The position numbers and the translations under genes were made by a program. This document shows, in pieces, positions 1-5,807 of a DNA stretch of 7,060 bases (position 1 is its first letter; each line of letters begins with the position of its first letter). The notes under the pieces were generated by a model. That model made no database searches. It worked only from the letters and a program-made list of their open reading frames with translations, and was not told the origin of the DNA. The DNA comes from Oligoflexus sp. (lineage in GTDB: Bacteria > Bdellovibrionota_B > Oligoflexia > Oligoflexales > Oligoflexaceae): contig JASLCY010000531.1 in NCBI GenBank assembly GCA_030151925.1, positions 1 through 7,060 on the forward strand. Direction: 5' to 3'.

Positions 1-51
1 TCGGAGAAAGAGAAGTGGCATCCTGCTGAACTTCCCCAAGACGACGAGTAG
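1..51 (+). CDS. 3' end of an upstream gene (partial)
   Basis: The first 16 codons are open in frame 1 and end in TAG at 49-51, giving a hydrophilic charged tail ending KWHPAELPQDDE. The stop lies 24 nt before the ATG of the ABC-F gene, a spacing typical of co-directional neighbours in an operon. Too little is visible to assign a family, and a chance open stretch of this length cannot be excluded. The acidic C-terminus and the tight spacing are the only support. Confidence 0.4.
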   Translation, partial: SEKEKWHPAELPQDDE

Positions 52-75
52 AGCCTTTTCGACACAGGTATCCGC

Positions 76-1701
76 ATGATCAGTACAAACAAGATCACCC
101 TCTCCTTCAACCAGCGTTTCCTCTTCCAAGACGTCAGCATCAAATTCCTCCCGGGCAACTGCTACGGTTTGATCGGCGCGAACGGGGCGGGCAAGTCCAC
201 CTTTCTCAAGATCCTCTCGGGCGACATCAAAGCCGACAGCGGCGAAGTCATGGTCACTCCGGGCGAACGCATCGCGGTCCTGCGGCAGAACCAGTTCGAA
301 TACGAAGACATCGAAGTCATCAAGGTCGTGCTCATGGGCAACAAACCGCTCTACGACGCGGTCACGGAGAAAGACGCCCTCTACGCGAAACCCGACTTCT
401 CCGAGGACGACGGCATGCGGGCGGCGGAGCTCGAGACGATCTTCGCCGACCTCGGCGGCTGGGATGCGGAGAGCCAGGCCGCGGGAATGCTCGAAGCGCT
501 CGGCGTGAAGACCAATACCCACAACTCGTTGATGCGCGAGCTCGAAGCCGGCCTCAAGGTCCGCGTGCTGCTCGCCCAGGCGCTCTTCGGCAACCCCGAT
601 ATCCTCCTGCTCGACGAACCGACCAACAACCTCGACCTCGATTCGATCGCCTGGCTCGAGGAATTCCTCGCGGATTATAAGAACACGGCCGTGGTCGTAT
701 CCCACGACCGCCACTTCCTCGACAAGGTCACGACGCACATCGCGGATCTCGACTTCAACCAGATCCAGCTCTATACCGGCAACTACACTTTCTGGTACGA
801 GGCGAGCCAGCTCGCCCTCCAGCAGCGCTCGGACAAGAATAAGAAGACCGAAGAGAAGATGAAGGAGCTCAAGGAGTTCATCGCGCGTTTCTCGGCGAAC
901 GCCTCGAAGTCCTCGCAGGCGACTTCCCGCAAGAAGCTGCTCGACAAACTCAGCGTCGACGAGATCAAGCCCTCGACGCGCCGCTACCCGCATATCGTCT
1001 TCGCTCAGGAGCGCGAAGCGGGCAAACACCTCCTCGACGTGAAGAACCTGAGCGGCAGCCAGGACGGTCGCAAGCTGTTCAGCCGCTTCAACCTCTCGAT
1101 CGAACGCGGCGAGAAGATCGCCTTCGTGGGCCGCGACGCCCTCGCCGCCTCGCTGCTCTTCCGCATCCTCCAGGGCGAAACCGCTCCGGACGGCGGTGAG
1201 TTCAGCTGGGGCGTGACCACCAAACGCGGCTACTTCCCGAAAGACCACTACCACATGTTCCAGGACGGCCTGAGCCTGATCGAATGGCTTCGCCAGTTCG
1301 CGGAGAATACGCAGCAGGCGGAAGAGGAATTCCTCCGCGGCTTCCTCGGCAAGATGCTCTTCAGCGGCCAGGAGGTCCTGAAGAGGACCGACGTGCTGTC
1401 CGGCGGCGAGAAAGTCCGCTGCCTGCTCTCGCGCATCATGATGCAGCAGCCCAACGTGCTGCTCCTCAACGAGCCGACGAACCACCTCGACCTCGAATCG
1501 ATCACGGCCCTGAACAACGGCCTCAAATCCTATAAAGGCACGGTCCTCCTCATCTCCCAAGACCGTGAGATGATTGAGACTATTGCCACCCGCATCATCG
1601 AGCTCACGCCGAACGGCGTGATCGACAGGCACATGACTTACAGCGAATACCTCACGCATCCCGATGTGATCGCGGAGAGGAAGAAGTTGTACCAGGATTA
1701 A
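76..1701 (+). CDS. ybiT: ABC-F family ATPase, YbiT-like, with a degenerate second ATP site
   Basis: A soluble 541-residue protein with two ABC ATPase domains and no membrane segments. ABC-F proteins bind the ribosomal E site and modulate translation. E. coli YbiT, recalled from memory, is about 530 residues and closely similar, including the linker motif RFSANASKS-QATSR (about residues 270-286), which lies in the tRNA-contacting interdomain linker. Domain 1 has Walker A GANGAGKST (34-42), Q-loop Gln71, Walker B LLLDEPTNNLD (177-187) and switch His210. Its signature reads LEAGLK (156-161) instead of LSGGEK; E. coli YbiT is also degenerate there. Domain 2 keeps LSGGEK (441-446) and Glu466. However, Walker A is GRDALAAS (352-359), the Q-loop position is Lys389, Walker B is LLLNEPTNHLD (Asn465), and the switch His is Gln495. 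The frame is intact, so this is not simple decay. The start fits domain 1 and has only a weak upstream AGG (66-68). The next gene starts 71 nt downstream. Confidence 0.93.
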   Translation: MISTNKITLSFNQRFLFQDVSIKFLPGNCYGLIGANGAGKSTFLKILSGDIKADSGEVMVTPGERIAVLRQNQFEYEDIEVIKVVLMGNKPLYDAVTEKDALYAKPDFSEDDGMRAAELETIFADLGGWDAESQAAGMLEALGVKTNTHNSLMRELEAGLKVRVLLAQALFGNPDILLLDEPTNNLDLDSIAWLEEFLADYKNTAVVVSHDRHFLDKVTTHIADLDFNQIQLYTGNYTFWYEASQLALQQRSDKNKKTEEKMKELKEFIARFSANASKSSQATSRKKLLDKLSVDEIKPSTRRYPHIVFAQEREAGKHLLDVKNLSGSQDGRKLFSRFNLSIERGEKIAFVGRDALAASLLFRILQGETAPDGGEFSWGVTTKRGYFPKDHYHMFQDGLSLIEWLRQFAENTQQAEEEFLRGFLGKMLFSGQEVLKRTDVLSGGEKVRCLLSRIMMQQPNVLLLNEPTNHLDLESITALNNGLKSYKGTVLLISQDREMIETIATRIIELTPNGVIDRHMTYSEYLTHPDVIAERKKLYQD

Positions 1702-1772
1702 AATTAGTTTCGTTGCTCGGACAGGATGATAGTGCAATAGTATGAGGCAGGTTCTCTTTTAGGAGTCTCACT

Positions 1773-2219
1773 ATGCAATCGCTGGATGCCTATCTGTCCG
1801 AGTATGCCGAGTCCCACCGCAACCCGCAGAACATCGCCATTCACAATATCTGCGTGCCGGTGATCATGTGGAGCCTGCTGGCTTTCCTGCACACGTTCAC
1901 GGTCTTCAGCCCGGATTTCCATCTTTCCTACGTCCTGATCGTCCTCTCGATGATCTACTACGCGATATTCCGCCGTCCGCTCATGCTGCTGGCCATGGGC
2001 GCTATCACAGCCGTGATGGTCGCGACGTTCTACCTGATCCCGCAGCTCAGGATCGTGAGCGCCGCGGTCTTCGTCCTCGCCTGGATCGCTCAGTTCTACG
2101 GCCACAAGGTCGAAGGCAAGAAACCCTCGTTCTTCAAGGACATGCTCTTCCTCCTCATCGGCCCCATCTGGGTCCTGAAGAAGGTCGCGCCCGAACTGGT
2201 GCGGAAGCAGGCCGCCTAA
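1773..2219 (+). CDS. DUF962 / Mpo1-like membrane protein
   Basis: A 148-residue, strongly hydrophobic protein of the DUF962 (YGL010w/Mpo1-like) family. The family hallmarks are an N-terminal segment with His15, Asn17, Asn20 and His24 followed by VP, and a C-terminal GHKVEGKKP segment (110-118) followed by a hydrophobic stretch. Between them are about four membrane segments (roughly 27-47, 50-66, 70-88 and 94-109). Yeast Mpo1 is a membrane-bound Fe(II)-dependent dioxygenase in the alpha-oxidation of 2-hydroxy fatty acids, and the conserved His residues are thought to bind iron. Carrying that activity over to this bacterial protein is inference. The start is fixed by AGGAG at 1761-1765, seven nt before the ATG. 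It follows the ABC-F gene in the same direction with no hairpin in the 71-nt gap, so cotranscription is possible. A bidirectional terminator follows the stop codon. Confidence 0.85.
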   Translation: MQSLDAYLSEYAESHRNPQNIAIHNICVPVIMWSLLAFLHTFTVFSPDFHLSYVLIVLSMIYYAIFRRPLMLLAMGAITAVMVATFYLIPQLRIVSAAVFVLAWIAQFYGHKVEGKKPSFFKDMLFLLIGPIWVLKKVAPELVRKQAA

Positions 2220-2234
2220 GGCCTTTTCCCCTTA

Positions 2235-2283
2235 AAAAGCTAGAGCGCCAAGCCCTTAACCGGGATTGGCGCTCAAAATTTTT
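2235..2283. terminator. Bidirectional intrinsic terminator between convergent genes
   Basis: A perfect 9-bp stem, GAGCGCCAA (2243-2251) with TTGGCGCTC (2266-2274), has further CCC/GGG pairing inside it. On the plus strand it is followed by AAAATTTTT (2275-2283). On the minus strand it is followed by a T-rich tract, the complement of 2235-2239. It lies between the stop codons of the DUF962 gene (2219) and the nitroreductase (2294), so it can end transcription from both sides. Confidence 0.88.
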
Positions 2284-2293
2284 CGGAGATTGA

Positions 2294-2881
2294 TCAGAGG
2301 ATCTTCGCGACTTCATCGAACTCGAAACGCGGGTTGCGCGGGAAGAGCTTCGAGACCTCGCCATAACCGAGGTTGACGAGGAGGTTCGCTTTCCAGGGTT
2401 TATCCGCGAAGAAGAGTTCCTTCACTTTGTTGCCGTCGAAGCCGGCCATAGGACCGCAGTCAAGGCCGAGCGCCCGCGCGGCGAGGATGAAGTAACCGGC
2501 CTGCAGGCTCGTATTCTTGGTCGCCGAATCCTCGATCAGCTGCGTATTGCCCGCGAACCACGAGCGAGCGTCGACCTGCGGGAAGAGGCGCGGGAGGTGT
2601 TCGTAGAATTCCATGTCCTGAGCGATGATCGCCGTGACCGGGGCTTCCTTGGTCTTTTGCACGTTGCCTTCGGAGACGGCGGTCAGGAGCTTCGCCTTGG
2701 CTTCCTTCGACTTCACGAAGATCAGGCGGATAGGATTGATGTTAGCGCTGGTCGGAGCCCAGCGCGTGTAATCATAGAGCTTGCGCAGCGTTTGATCGCT
2801 GACTTCCTTCGATTGCCAAGCGTTGTGAGTACGGGCGTTGGTAAAGAGTTGCGCGAGGGCGTCTGCGCTAATTTCAGCCAT
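2294..2881 (-). CDS. rutE: RutE/HadB-like nitroreductase family protein (probable malonic semialdehyde reductase)
   Basis: A 195-residue FMN-dependent oxidoreductase, matching E. coli RutE (196 residues as recalled) over its full length. RutE reduces malonic semialdehyde to 3-hydroxypropionate with NAD(P)H during pyrimidine degradation. Recognisable segments are ARTHNAW (16-22, FMN phosphate contact region in nitroreductases), WAPTSANINP, GNVQKTKEAPVTAII, DARSWF, a long helix ending ARALGLDCGPMAGFD, and LLVNLGYGEVSKLFPRNPRF near the C-terminus. It is cytoplasmic, with no signal peptide. The ATG is supported by AGGAG (complement of 2888-2892) six nt upstream. No other rut gene is adjacent, so the natural substrate here may be another aldehyde, enone or nitro compound. 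The gene has its own upstream region, which contains a 15-nt palindrome that may be an operator, and it shares a terminator with the convergent neighbour. Confidence 0.9.
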   Translation of the reverse strand: MAEISADALAQLFTNARTHNAWQSKEVSDQTLRKLYDYTRWAPTSANINPIRLIFVKSKEAKAKLLTAVSEGNVQKTKEAPVTAIIAQDMEFYEHLPRLFPQVDARSWFAGNTQLIEDSATKNTSLQAGYFILAARALGLDCGPMAGFDGNKVKELFFADKPWKANLLVNLGYGEVSKLFPRNPRFEFDEVAKIL

Positions 2882-2955
2882 GTTGGGCTCCTAAATGAAA
2901 GTATCACAGCCTCGCATCTTACTCGTCCCTTCGCCTTAGAAAAAGCTGCATAAAT

Positions 2956-2983
2956 TGGATAGTTTATCCATGGAACGGGACAA
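2956..2983 (-). promoter_or_regulatory. Possible rutE promoter with overlapping palindromic operator
   Basis: TGGATA-GTT-TATCCA (2956-2970) is a perfect 6+3+6 palindrome about 75 bp upstream of the rutE start. Read on the minus strand, TTGTCC (complement of 2978-2983) and TATCCA (complement of 2956-2961) are 16 bp apart. They match the -35 and -10 consensus at about 4/6 and 3/6 positions. The palindrome would cover the -10 element, a layout typical of repression. The promoter call is weak; the palindrome itself is directly visible. Confidence 0.3.
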
Positions 2984-3006
2984 TGAGCGATCACGTCCTG
3001 CCGAAT

Positions 3007-3037
3007 TGAGAGAACTTTAAACCTCAAAGTTCTCTCA
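3007..3037. repeat. Perfect 12-bp inverted repeat in the divergent intergenic region
   Basis: TGAGAGAACTTT (3007-3018) and AAAGTTCTCTCA (3026-3037) are exact reverse complements separated by the 7-nt loop AAACCTC. The element lies between the divergent rutE-like gene and the Vps62-jacalin gene. It has no immediate T-tract on either strand, since the nearest, AATTTT at 3045-3050, is seven nt or more away. It is therefore not a clear terminator. It could be an operator or a hairpin in a leader RNA. Confidence 0.7.
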
Positions 3038-3143
3038 CAACACTAATTTTACAGTATCTTTTTATTCAATTCCCCTTTGCTGCCAAAGCGTGTCATATTC
3101 GAGACAGAACCAATCTAATCGGTCCAAAAATTTACAGAGTTCA

Positions 3144-3165
3144 GCACGAAACTCGTGCAGGGTGG
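3144..3165 (+). promoter_or_regulatory. Small hairpin abutting the ribosome binding site of the lipoprotein gene
   Basis: GCACGA (3144-3149) and TCGTGC (3153-3158) form a perfect 6-bp stem with a 3-nt loop. The stem is followed directly by AGGGTGG (3159-3165), the likely Shine-Dalgarno site, eight nt before the ATG at 3174. This Shine-Dalgarno site and the signal peptide fix the start at 3174. A regulatory role for the hairpin is inference. Confidence 0.4.
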
Positions 3166-3173
3166 GAACGTTT

Positions 3174-4646
3174 ATGTTTCATCGACTCGTCGCGTCCGCA
3201 TGCCTTCTCAGCGGCTTGGCAGCCTGTGGCCAAAATTCATCGAGCTCCTTGAGCGGAGATTCGCAAGGCTTCGACCCGCACGAGCTCGCGGCGCGTTTCG
3301 CCCCCATAGTCCACTTCCATCCTCAAGAACTCTATATGCCTATGGATCCCGAGGAGTATTTCCTCACGCCGGATTCAGGCCGCACCGAAACTTTTTTCCA
3401 AAGTTCCCGTCAGAGCTACCGCGCCGGCCACCAGGGGCGGACCCTCACCCAGGTTTCGGCCGACGGCCGCAGCATCCAATACTGGCTCTTCATGCCGAAG
3501 AACGGCTGCCAGGGGGCGCAGTTCCAATTCCGCCTCACGGGGCCTATAAAAATAGGCAATTTCAGCCAGACCCAGCGCACGCTCGAGCTGTGCAACCTCG
3601 CGATACACGAGGGCGACTGGGAGAACGTCACCATCACTCTGAACGCCGACCGCACGGCCGTCGACACGGTTTATCTCTCCGCTCACGGCGACGGCAATTG
3701 GATGCCGGCCTCGGCGGTCGACTTCCGCGGCGCCCATCCGTATGTTTACGCGGCCCTCAATAGCCACGCCCTCTACGCGAGGGACGTAGGTTTCGCGGCG
3801 AACGCCACGATCACCCATCCGCTCCTCGATAAGGTCCTCGGCATAGAATGGTTTCAGATCGGCGATATCCTCTCCACCGAAACCTACACGCTCCAAGACC
3901 CTTTGGACGGCCGGCGCGCCTTCGACTTCGACGTGAGCCAGGCGATCGCCTTCCTCGATGACTTCGATTCCGCGGCGATGAAGTCGTTCGACGCGCCCTG
4001 GGGTAAGACGGTCGATGCGAAGACTATCCTGGATCTGCCGGAGATCGCGGACGGGCCCATCGAATCGATCTTGAAGACGGCCCTGAATATCGCGGTGAAA
4101 TACGCTCCCGAACTGCAGGACAAATCCAACGGCGACGCGCCGACGACGCCTTGGACCCGCGGGAATTGGTCGTCCTTCGATGATGCCGCGAATCCGAACC
4201 GCTTCGGGCTCGTGCTCGATACGAGCGCGGGCGGGACCGGCGGCGGCGCCTTCGACGATTACGAAGCGATCAAGGCCGCCAGGACCGATAAAGTCACCGA
4301 TATCGCCCTCGACGCCAGCGATCGCGTTCATCAGGTCTGCGTGAGTTTCGCTGGAGCCGCCACGATCTGTCACGGCAAGGCATCGCAGGGCCTCGTGCAT
4401 CTGACTCTCGATCCAGGCGAATACATCGTCGATCAAGAGGCGGCTATCGGTTCGAAGGATGGTTCCGACCGCATCTTCGCCCTGAGGATTACGACCAACC
4501 GGGGCCGCAGCCTCGAAGGCGGGACCTGGACGTCCCAAACCGCCAGCTGGAGCGCTCCCAAGGGGATGCAGCTCGTGGGCTGGCGCGGCGCCAGCGGCGA
4601 CGAGGTCGATAAGCTCGGCCCGATCTACGGCACTCTGGGCCTTTGA
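3174..4646 (+). CDS. Lipoprotein with Vps62 domain and C-terminal jacalin-like lectin domain
   Basis: A 490-residue exported lipoprotein of unknown function. The frame is open upstream to an ATG at 3090, but the ATG at 3174 gives a proper signal: MFHR, a hydrophobic run, lipobox LAAC with Cys18, and Gly at +2, favouring the outer membrane. A Ser-rich linker follows. Residues about 38-300 resemble the Vps62/DUF946 family: FAPIVHFHPQELYMP (42-56), HEGDWENV (145-152), VYLSAHGDGNW (166-176) and HPYVYAALNSHALY (188-201). The function of this domain is not established. Residues about 353-488 read as a jacalin-type beta-prism lectin: GGTGGGAFDD (353-362), CHGKASQG, LDPGEYI, LRITTNRGR and LVGWRGASGDEVDKLG. 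The last contains GDEVD (475-479), matching the GxxxD sugar-binding loop of the family. The likely role is binding glycans at the cell surface or outside the cell, which is inference. The gene is probably transcribed alone: 292 bp upstream is divergent, and the next gene starts 68 nt downstream with its own ribosome binding site. Confidence 0.85.
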   Translation: MFHRLVASACLLSGLAACGQNSSSSLSGDSQGFDPHELAARFAPIVHFHPQELYMPMDPEEYFLTPDSGRTETFFQSSRQSYRAGHQGRTLTQVSADGRSIQYWLFMPKNGCQGAQFQFRLTGPIKIGNFSQTQRTLELCNLAIHEGDWENVTITLNADRTAVDTVYLSAHGDGNWMPASAVDFRGAHPYVYAALNSHALYARDVGFAANATITHPLLDKVLGIEWFQIGDILSTETYTLQDPLDGRRAFDFDVSQAIAFLDDFDSAAMKSFDAPWGKTVDAKTILDLPEIADGPIESILKTALNIAVKYAPELQDKSNGDAPTTPWTRGNWSSFDDAANPNRFGLVLDTSAGGTGGGAFDDYEAIKAARTDKVTDIALDASDRVHQVCVSFAGAATICHGKASQGLVHLTLDPGEYIVDQEAAIGSKDGSDRIFALRITTNRGRSLEGGTWTSQTASWSAPKGMQLVGWRGASGDEVDKLGPIYGTLGL

Positions 4647-4714
4647 TTTCAGCTTCGGTTTTCGAGGGGATTGGCCTAAGATGAGGACGCTTCAACCTCT
4701 ATAAAGGAAGACGT

Positions 4715-5269
4715 ATGTCCTCACCTCTCTATGATTTCCCCCTTCGCCGCATCGATGGCAAAAGCGCGACGCTCGGCGATTATAAAGGCCAGGTCCTGCT
4801 TATCGTGAACGTCGCTTCCAAGTGCGGCCTCACGCCCCAATACGAAGGCCTCGAGAAACTCTACGAACATTATAAGAACCAGGGCCTGACCGTCGTCGGT
4901 TTCCCCGCGAATGAGTTCCTGGCGCAAGAGCCGGGCACCAACGGCGAGATCGCCGAGTTCTGCCGCAGCAATTACGGCGTTCAATTCCCCATGTTCGAAA
5001 AGATAGTGGTGCGCGGCGAGGGCCAGCATCCCCTCTATAAATATTTGACGGAAACCGTCCCCGAGGCGAAGAAGAAGCCGGGCGGGCAGCTCGAGGAGCG
5101 CCTGTCGTCCAAGGGCCTCGGCCGCAAGGCGAAAAACGACGTCCTGTGGAATTTCGAGAAGTTCCTCGTCGATCGCCACGGTAAAGTCGTGGACCGCTTC
5201 GATCCGGACGTCACGCCGGACGATGAGATGCTCACCAAGGGCATCGTGAACCAGCTGCAGAAGCAGTGA
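4715..5269 (+). CDS. btuE: Glutathione peroxidase family protein (BtuE-like, probably thioredoxin-dependent)
   Basis: A 184-residue cytoplasmic peroxidase that reduces hydrogen peroxide and organic hydroperoxides. It is colinear with E. coli BtuE (183 residues as recalled). The thioredoxin-fold core carries VNVASKCGLTPQY with peroxidatic Cys37. The catalytic tetrad is complete: Cys37, Gln71 (in AQEPG), Trp145 and Asn146 (in WNFEKFLV). Cys83 in EFCRSNYG lies in the loop that holds the resolving Cys of thioredoxin-dependent members, which suggests thioredoxin rather than glutathione as donor. The usual FPCNQF motif is FPANEF (63-68) here, so the middle Cys is Ala and the Gln is Glu. That Cys is not needed for activity in plant homologues as I recall. 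The start is set by AAGGA at 4704-4708. No cotranscribed partner is evident; the convergent small gene at 5342-5527 lies downstream. Confidence 0.93.
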   Translation: MSSPLYDFPLRRIDGKSATLGDYKGQVLLIVNVASKCGLTPQYEGLEKLYEHYKNQGLTVVGFPANEFLAQEPGTNGEIAEFCRSNYGVQFPMFEKIVVRGEGQHPLYKYLTETVPEAKKKPGGQLEERLSSKGLGRKAKNDVLWNFEKFLVDRHGKVVDRFDPDVTPDDEMLTKGIVNQLQKQ

Positions 5270-5283
5270 GGGGCATCGATAGC

Positions 5284-5322
5284 AAAAACAAAAGGCCTTT
5301 CACCCGTTTTGGATGAAAGGCC
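5284..5322 (-). terminator. Intrinsic terminator of the minus-strand small gene
   Basis: A perfect 9-bp stem, GGCCTTTCA (5294-5302) with TGAAAGGCC (5314-5322), is followed on the minus strand by TTTTGTTTTT (complement of 5284-5293). On the plus strand the hairpin is followed by CTCGATATATGG with no U-tract. It is therefore oriented mainly for the minus-strand gene ending at 5342, although it also lies 24 nt after the peroxidase stop codon. Confidence 0.8.
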
Positions 5323-5341
5323 CTCGATATATGGGGACGCC

Positions 5342-5527
5342 TCAACTCAATGAGACGGGATAGTGATGAATCTTGGTCGCCCGATAGGCTTTCGTGAGAT
5401 TCGGCAATAAACCGTCGCCGTGGTTCGTGAGTGCGTCCTGGTCTTCTTTCCTCAAGTCTTCCTGTACAGCGTTGCAGGTGTTGCGCTCGAGTAATCCATT
5501 ATTATCTTCGCTGCGATTGCCTTGCAT
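5342..5527 (-). CDS. Small hypothetical hydrophilic protein (61 aa)
   Basis: I do not recognise this protein. It has 61 residues, is hydrophilic and rich in Asn, Asp and Glu in its N-terminal half (MQGNRSEDNNGLLERNTCN), has a single Cys (Cys18), and ends in a His/Tyr-containing tail. There is no signal peptide or membrane segment, so it is probably cytoplasmic. Evidence that it is a gene: GGAGGT (complement of 5532-5537), a near-ideal Shine-Dalgarno, lies four nt before its ATG, and an intrinsic terminator with a T-tract only on this strand begins 19 nt after its stop. About 24 of 61 codons end in A or T, clearly more than in the ABC-F and peroxidase genes. An overlapping plus-strand frame at 5394-5582 has no such support. 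Its function cannot be inferred from the neighbours. Confidence 0.65.
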   Translation of the reverse strand: MQGNRSEDNNGLLERNTCNAVQEDLRKEDQDALTNHGDGLLPNLTKAYRATKIHHYPVSLS

Positions 5528-5807
5528 GATGACCTCCGGAATGAACTCCCTCCATCCTAGCAGAGATGGCCCCCCTGCCTAGCCCCAGTTATGTCGCGAA
5601 ACTACCCGCGATTTTTTCCACCCTCTTCCAAGTCATCGAAAATCCAAGCGATTTCCGCTCAAGCTCCGGCGCACAAAAATAAATCTCGTGTTTTTTGATT
5701 TCCAACGCAAACGCCCGGCGCGATACTCGGGTCAGCTAGGGAACAGCGCTTTTCCCCGTGAATCGCGCTGACAAGGCAATGCAAAGATCACTTGAGGAGA
5801 GATCGCT
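5528..5807. other. Intergenic region between divergent small genes
   Basis: A 280-bp stretch without a convincing gene, lying between the minus-strand small gene and the glsB-like gene. It must hold both of their promoters. On the plus side, TTTCCA (5699-5704) and GATACT (5722-5727) with a 17-bp spacer are a fair sigma-70-like pair. The 5731-5772 stretch contains two overlapping inverted repeats. No clear promoter was found for the minus-strand gene. Confidence 0.5.
5699..5727 (+). promoter_or_regulatory. Candidate promoter of the glsB-like gene
   Basis: TTTCCA and GATACT match the sigma-70 -35 and -10 consensus at 4/6 positions each with a 17-bp spacer, about 80 bp upstream of the ATG at 5808. 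YeaQ-type genes are stress-induced in E. coli, so an alternative sigma factor is also possible here. Confidence 0.3.

Noticed and set aside
76..1701. ABC-F gene as a pseudogene because of the lost domain 2 motifs
   Set aside because: The frame is intact over its full length, codon bias is strong, domain 1 is perfect, and the losses are confined to one composite site, which fits a specialised enzyme better than decay.
1704..2105. 133-codon minus-strand frame opposite the DUF962 gene
   Set aside because: Its charged, low-complexity Asp/Glu/His/Arg translation is what antisense reading of a membrane protein gives. The plus-strand frame has a family match and a good ribosome binding site.
2597..2953. 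118-codon plus-strand frame opposite the nitroreductase
   Set aside because: The minus-strand frame is a full-length RutE-like protein with an AGGAG site, and the plus-strand frame has no family resemblance.
3090..3173. Upstream start adding 28 residues to the lipoprotein
   Set aside because: It would bury the signal peptide and lipobox behind a polar Ser/Asn/Arg-rich extension. The ATG at 3174 gives a canonical lipoprotein signal and has a Shine-Dalgarno site.
3375..4538. Long 387-codon open frame on the minus strand opposite the lipoprotein gene
   Set aside because: It lies fully antisense to a gene with a clear signal peptide and two recognisable domains, and its Arg/Gly/Glu-rich translation is typical of antisense frames in GC-rich coding DNA.
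5394..5582. 62-codon plus-strand frame opposite the small minus-strand gene
   Set aside because: It has no ribosome binding site or terminator of its own. The minus-strand frame has both.
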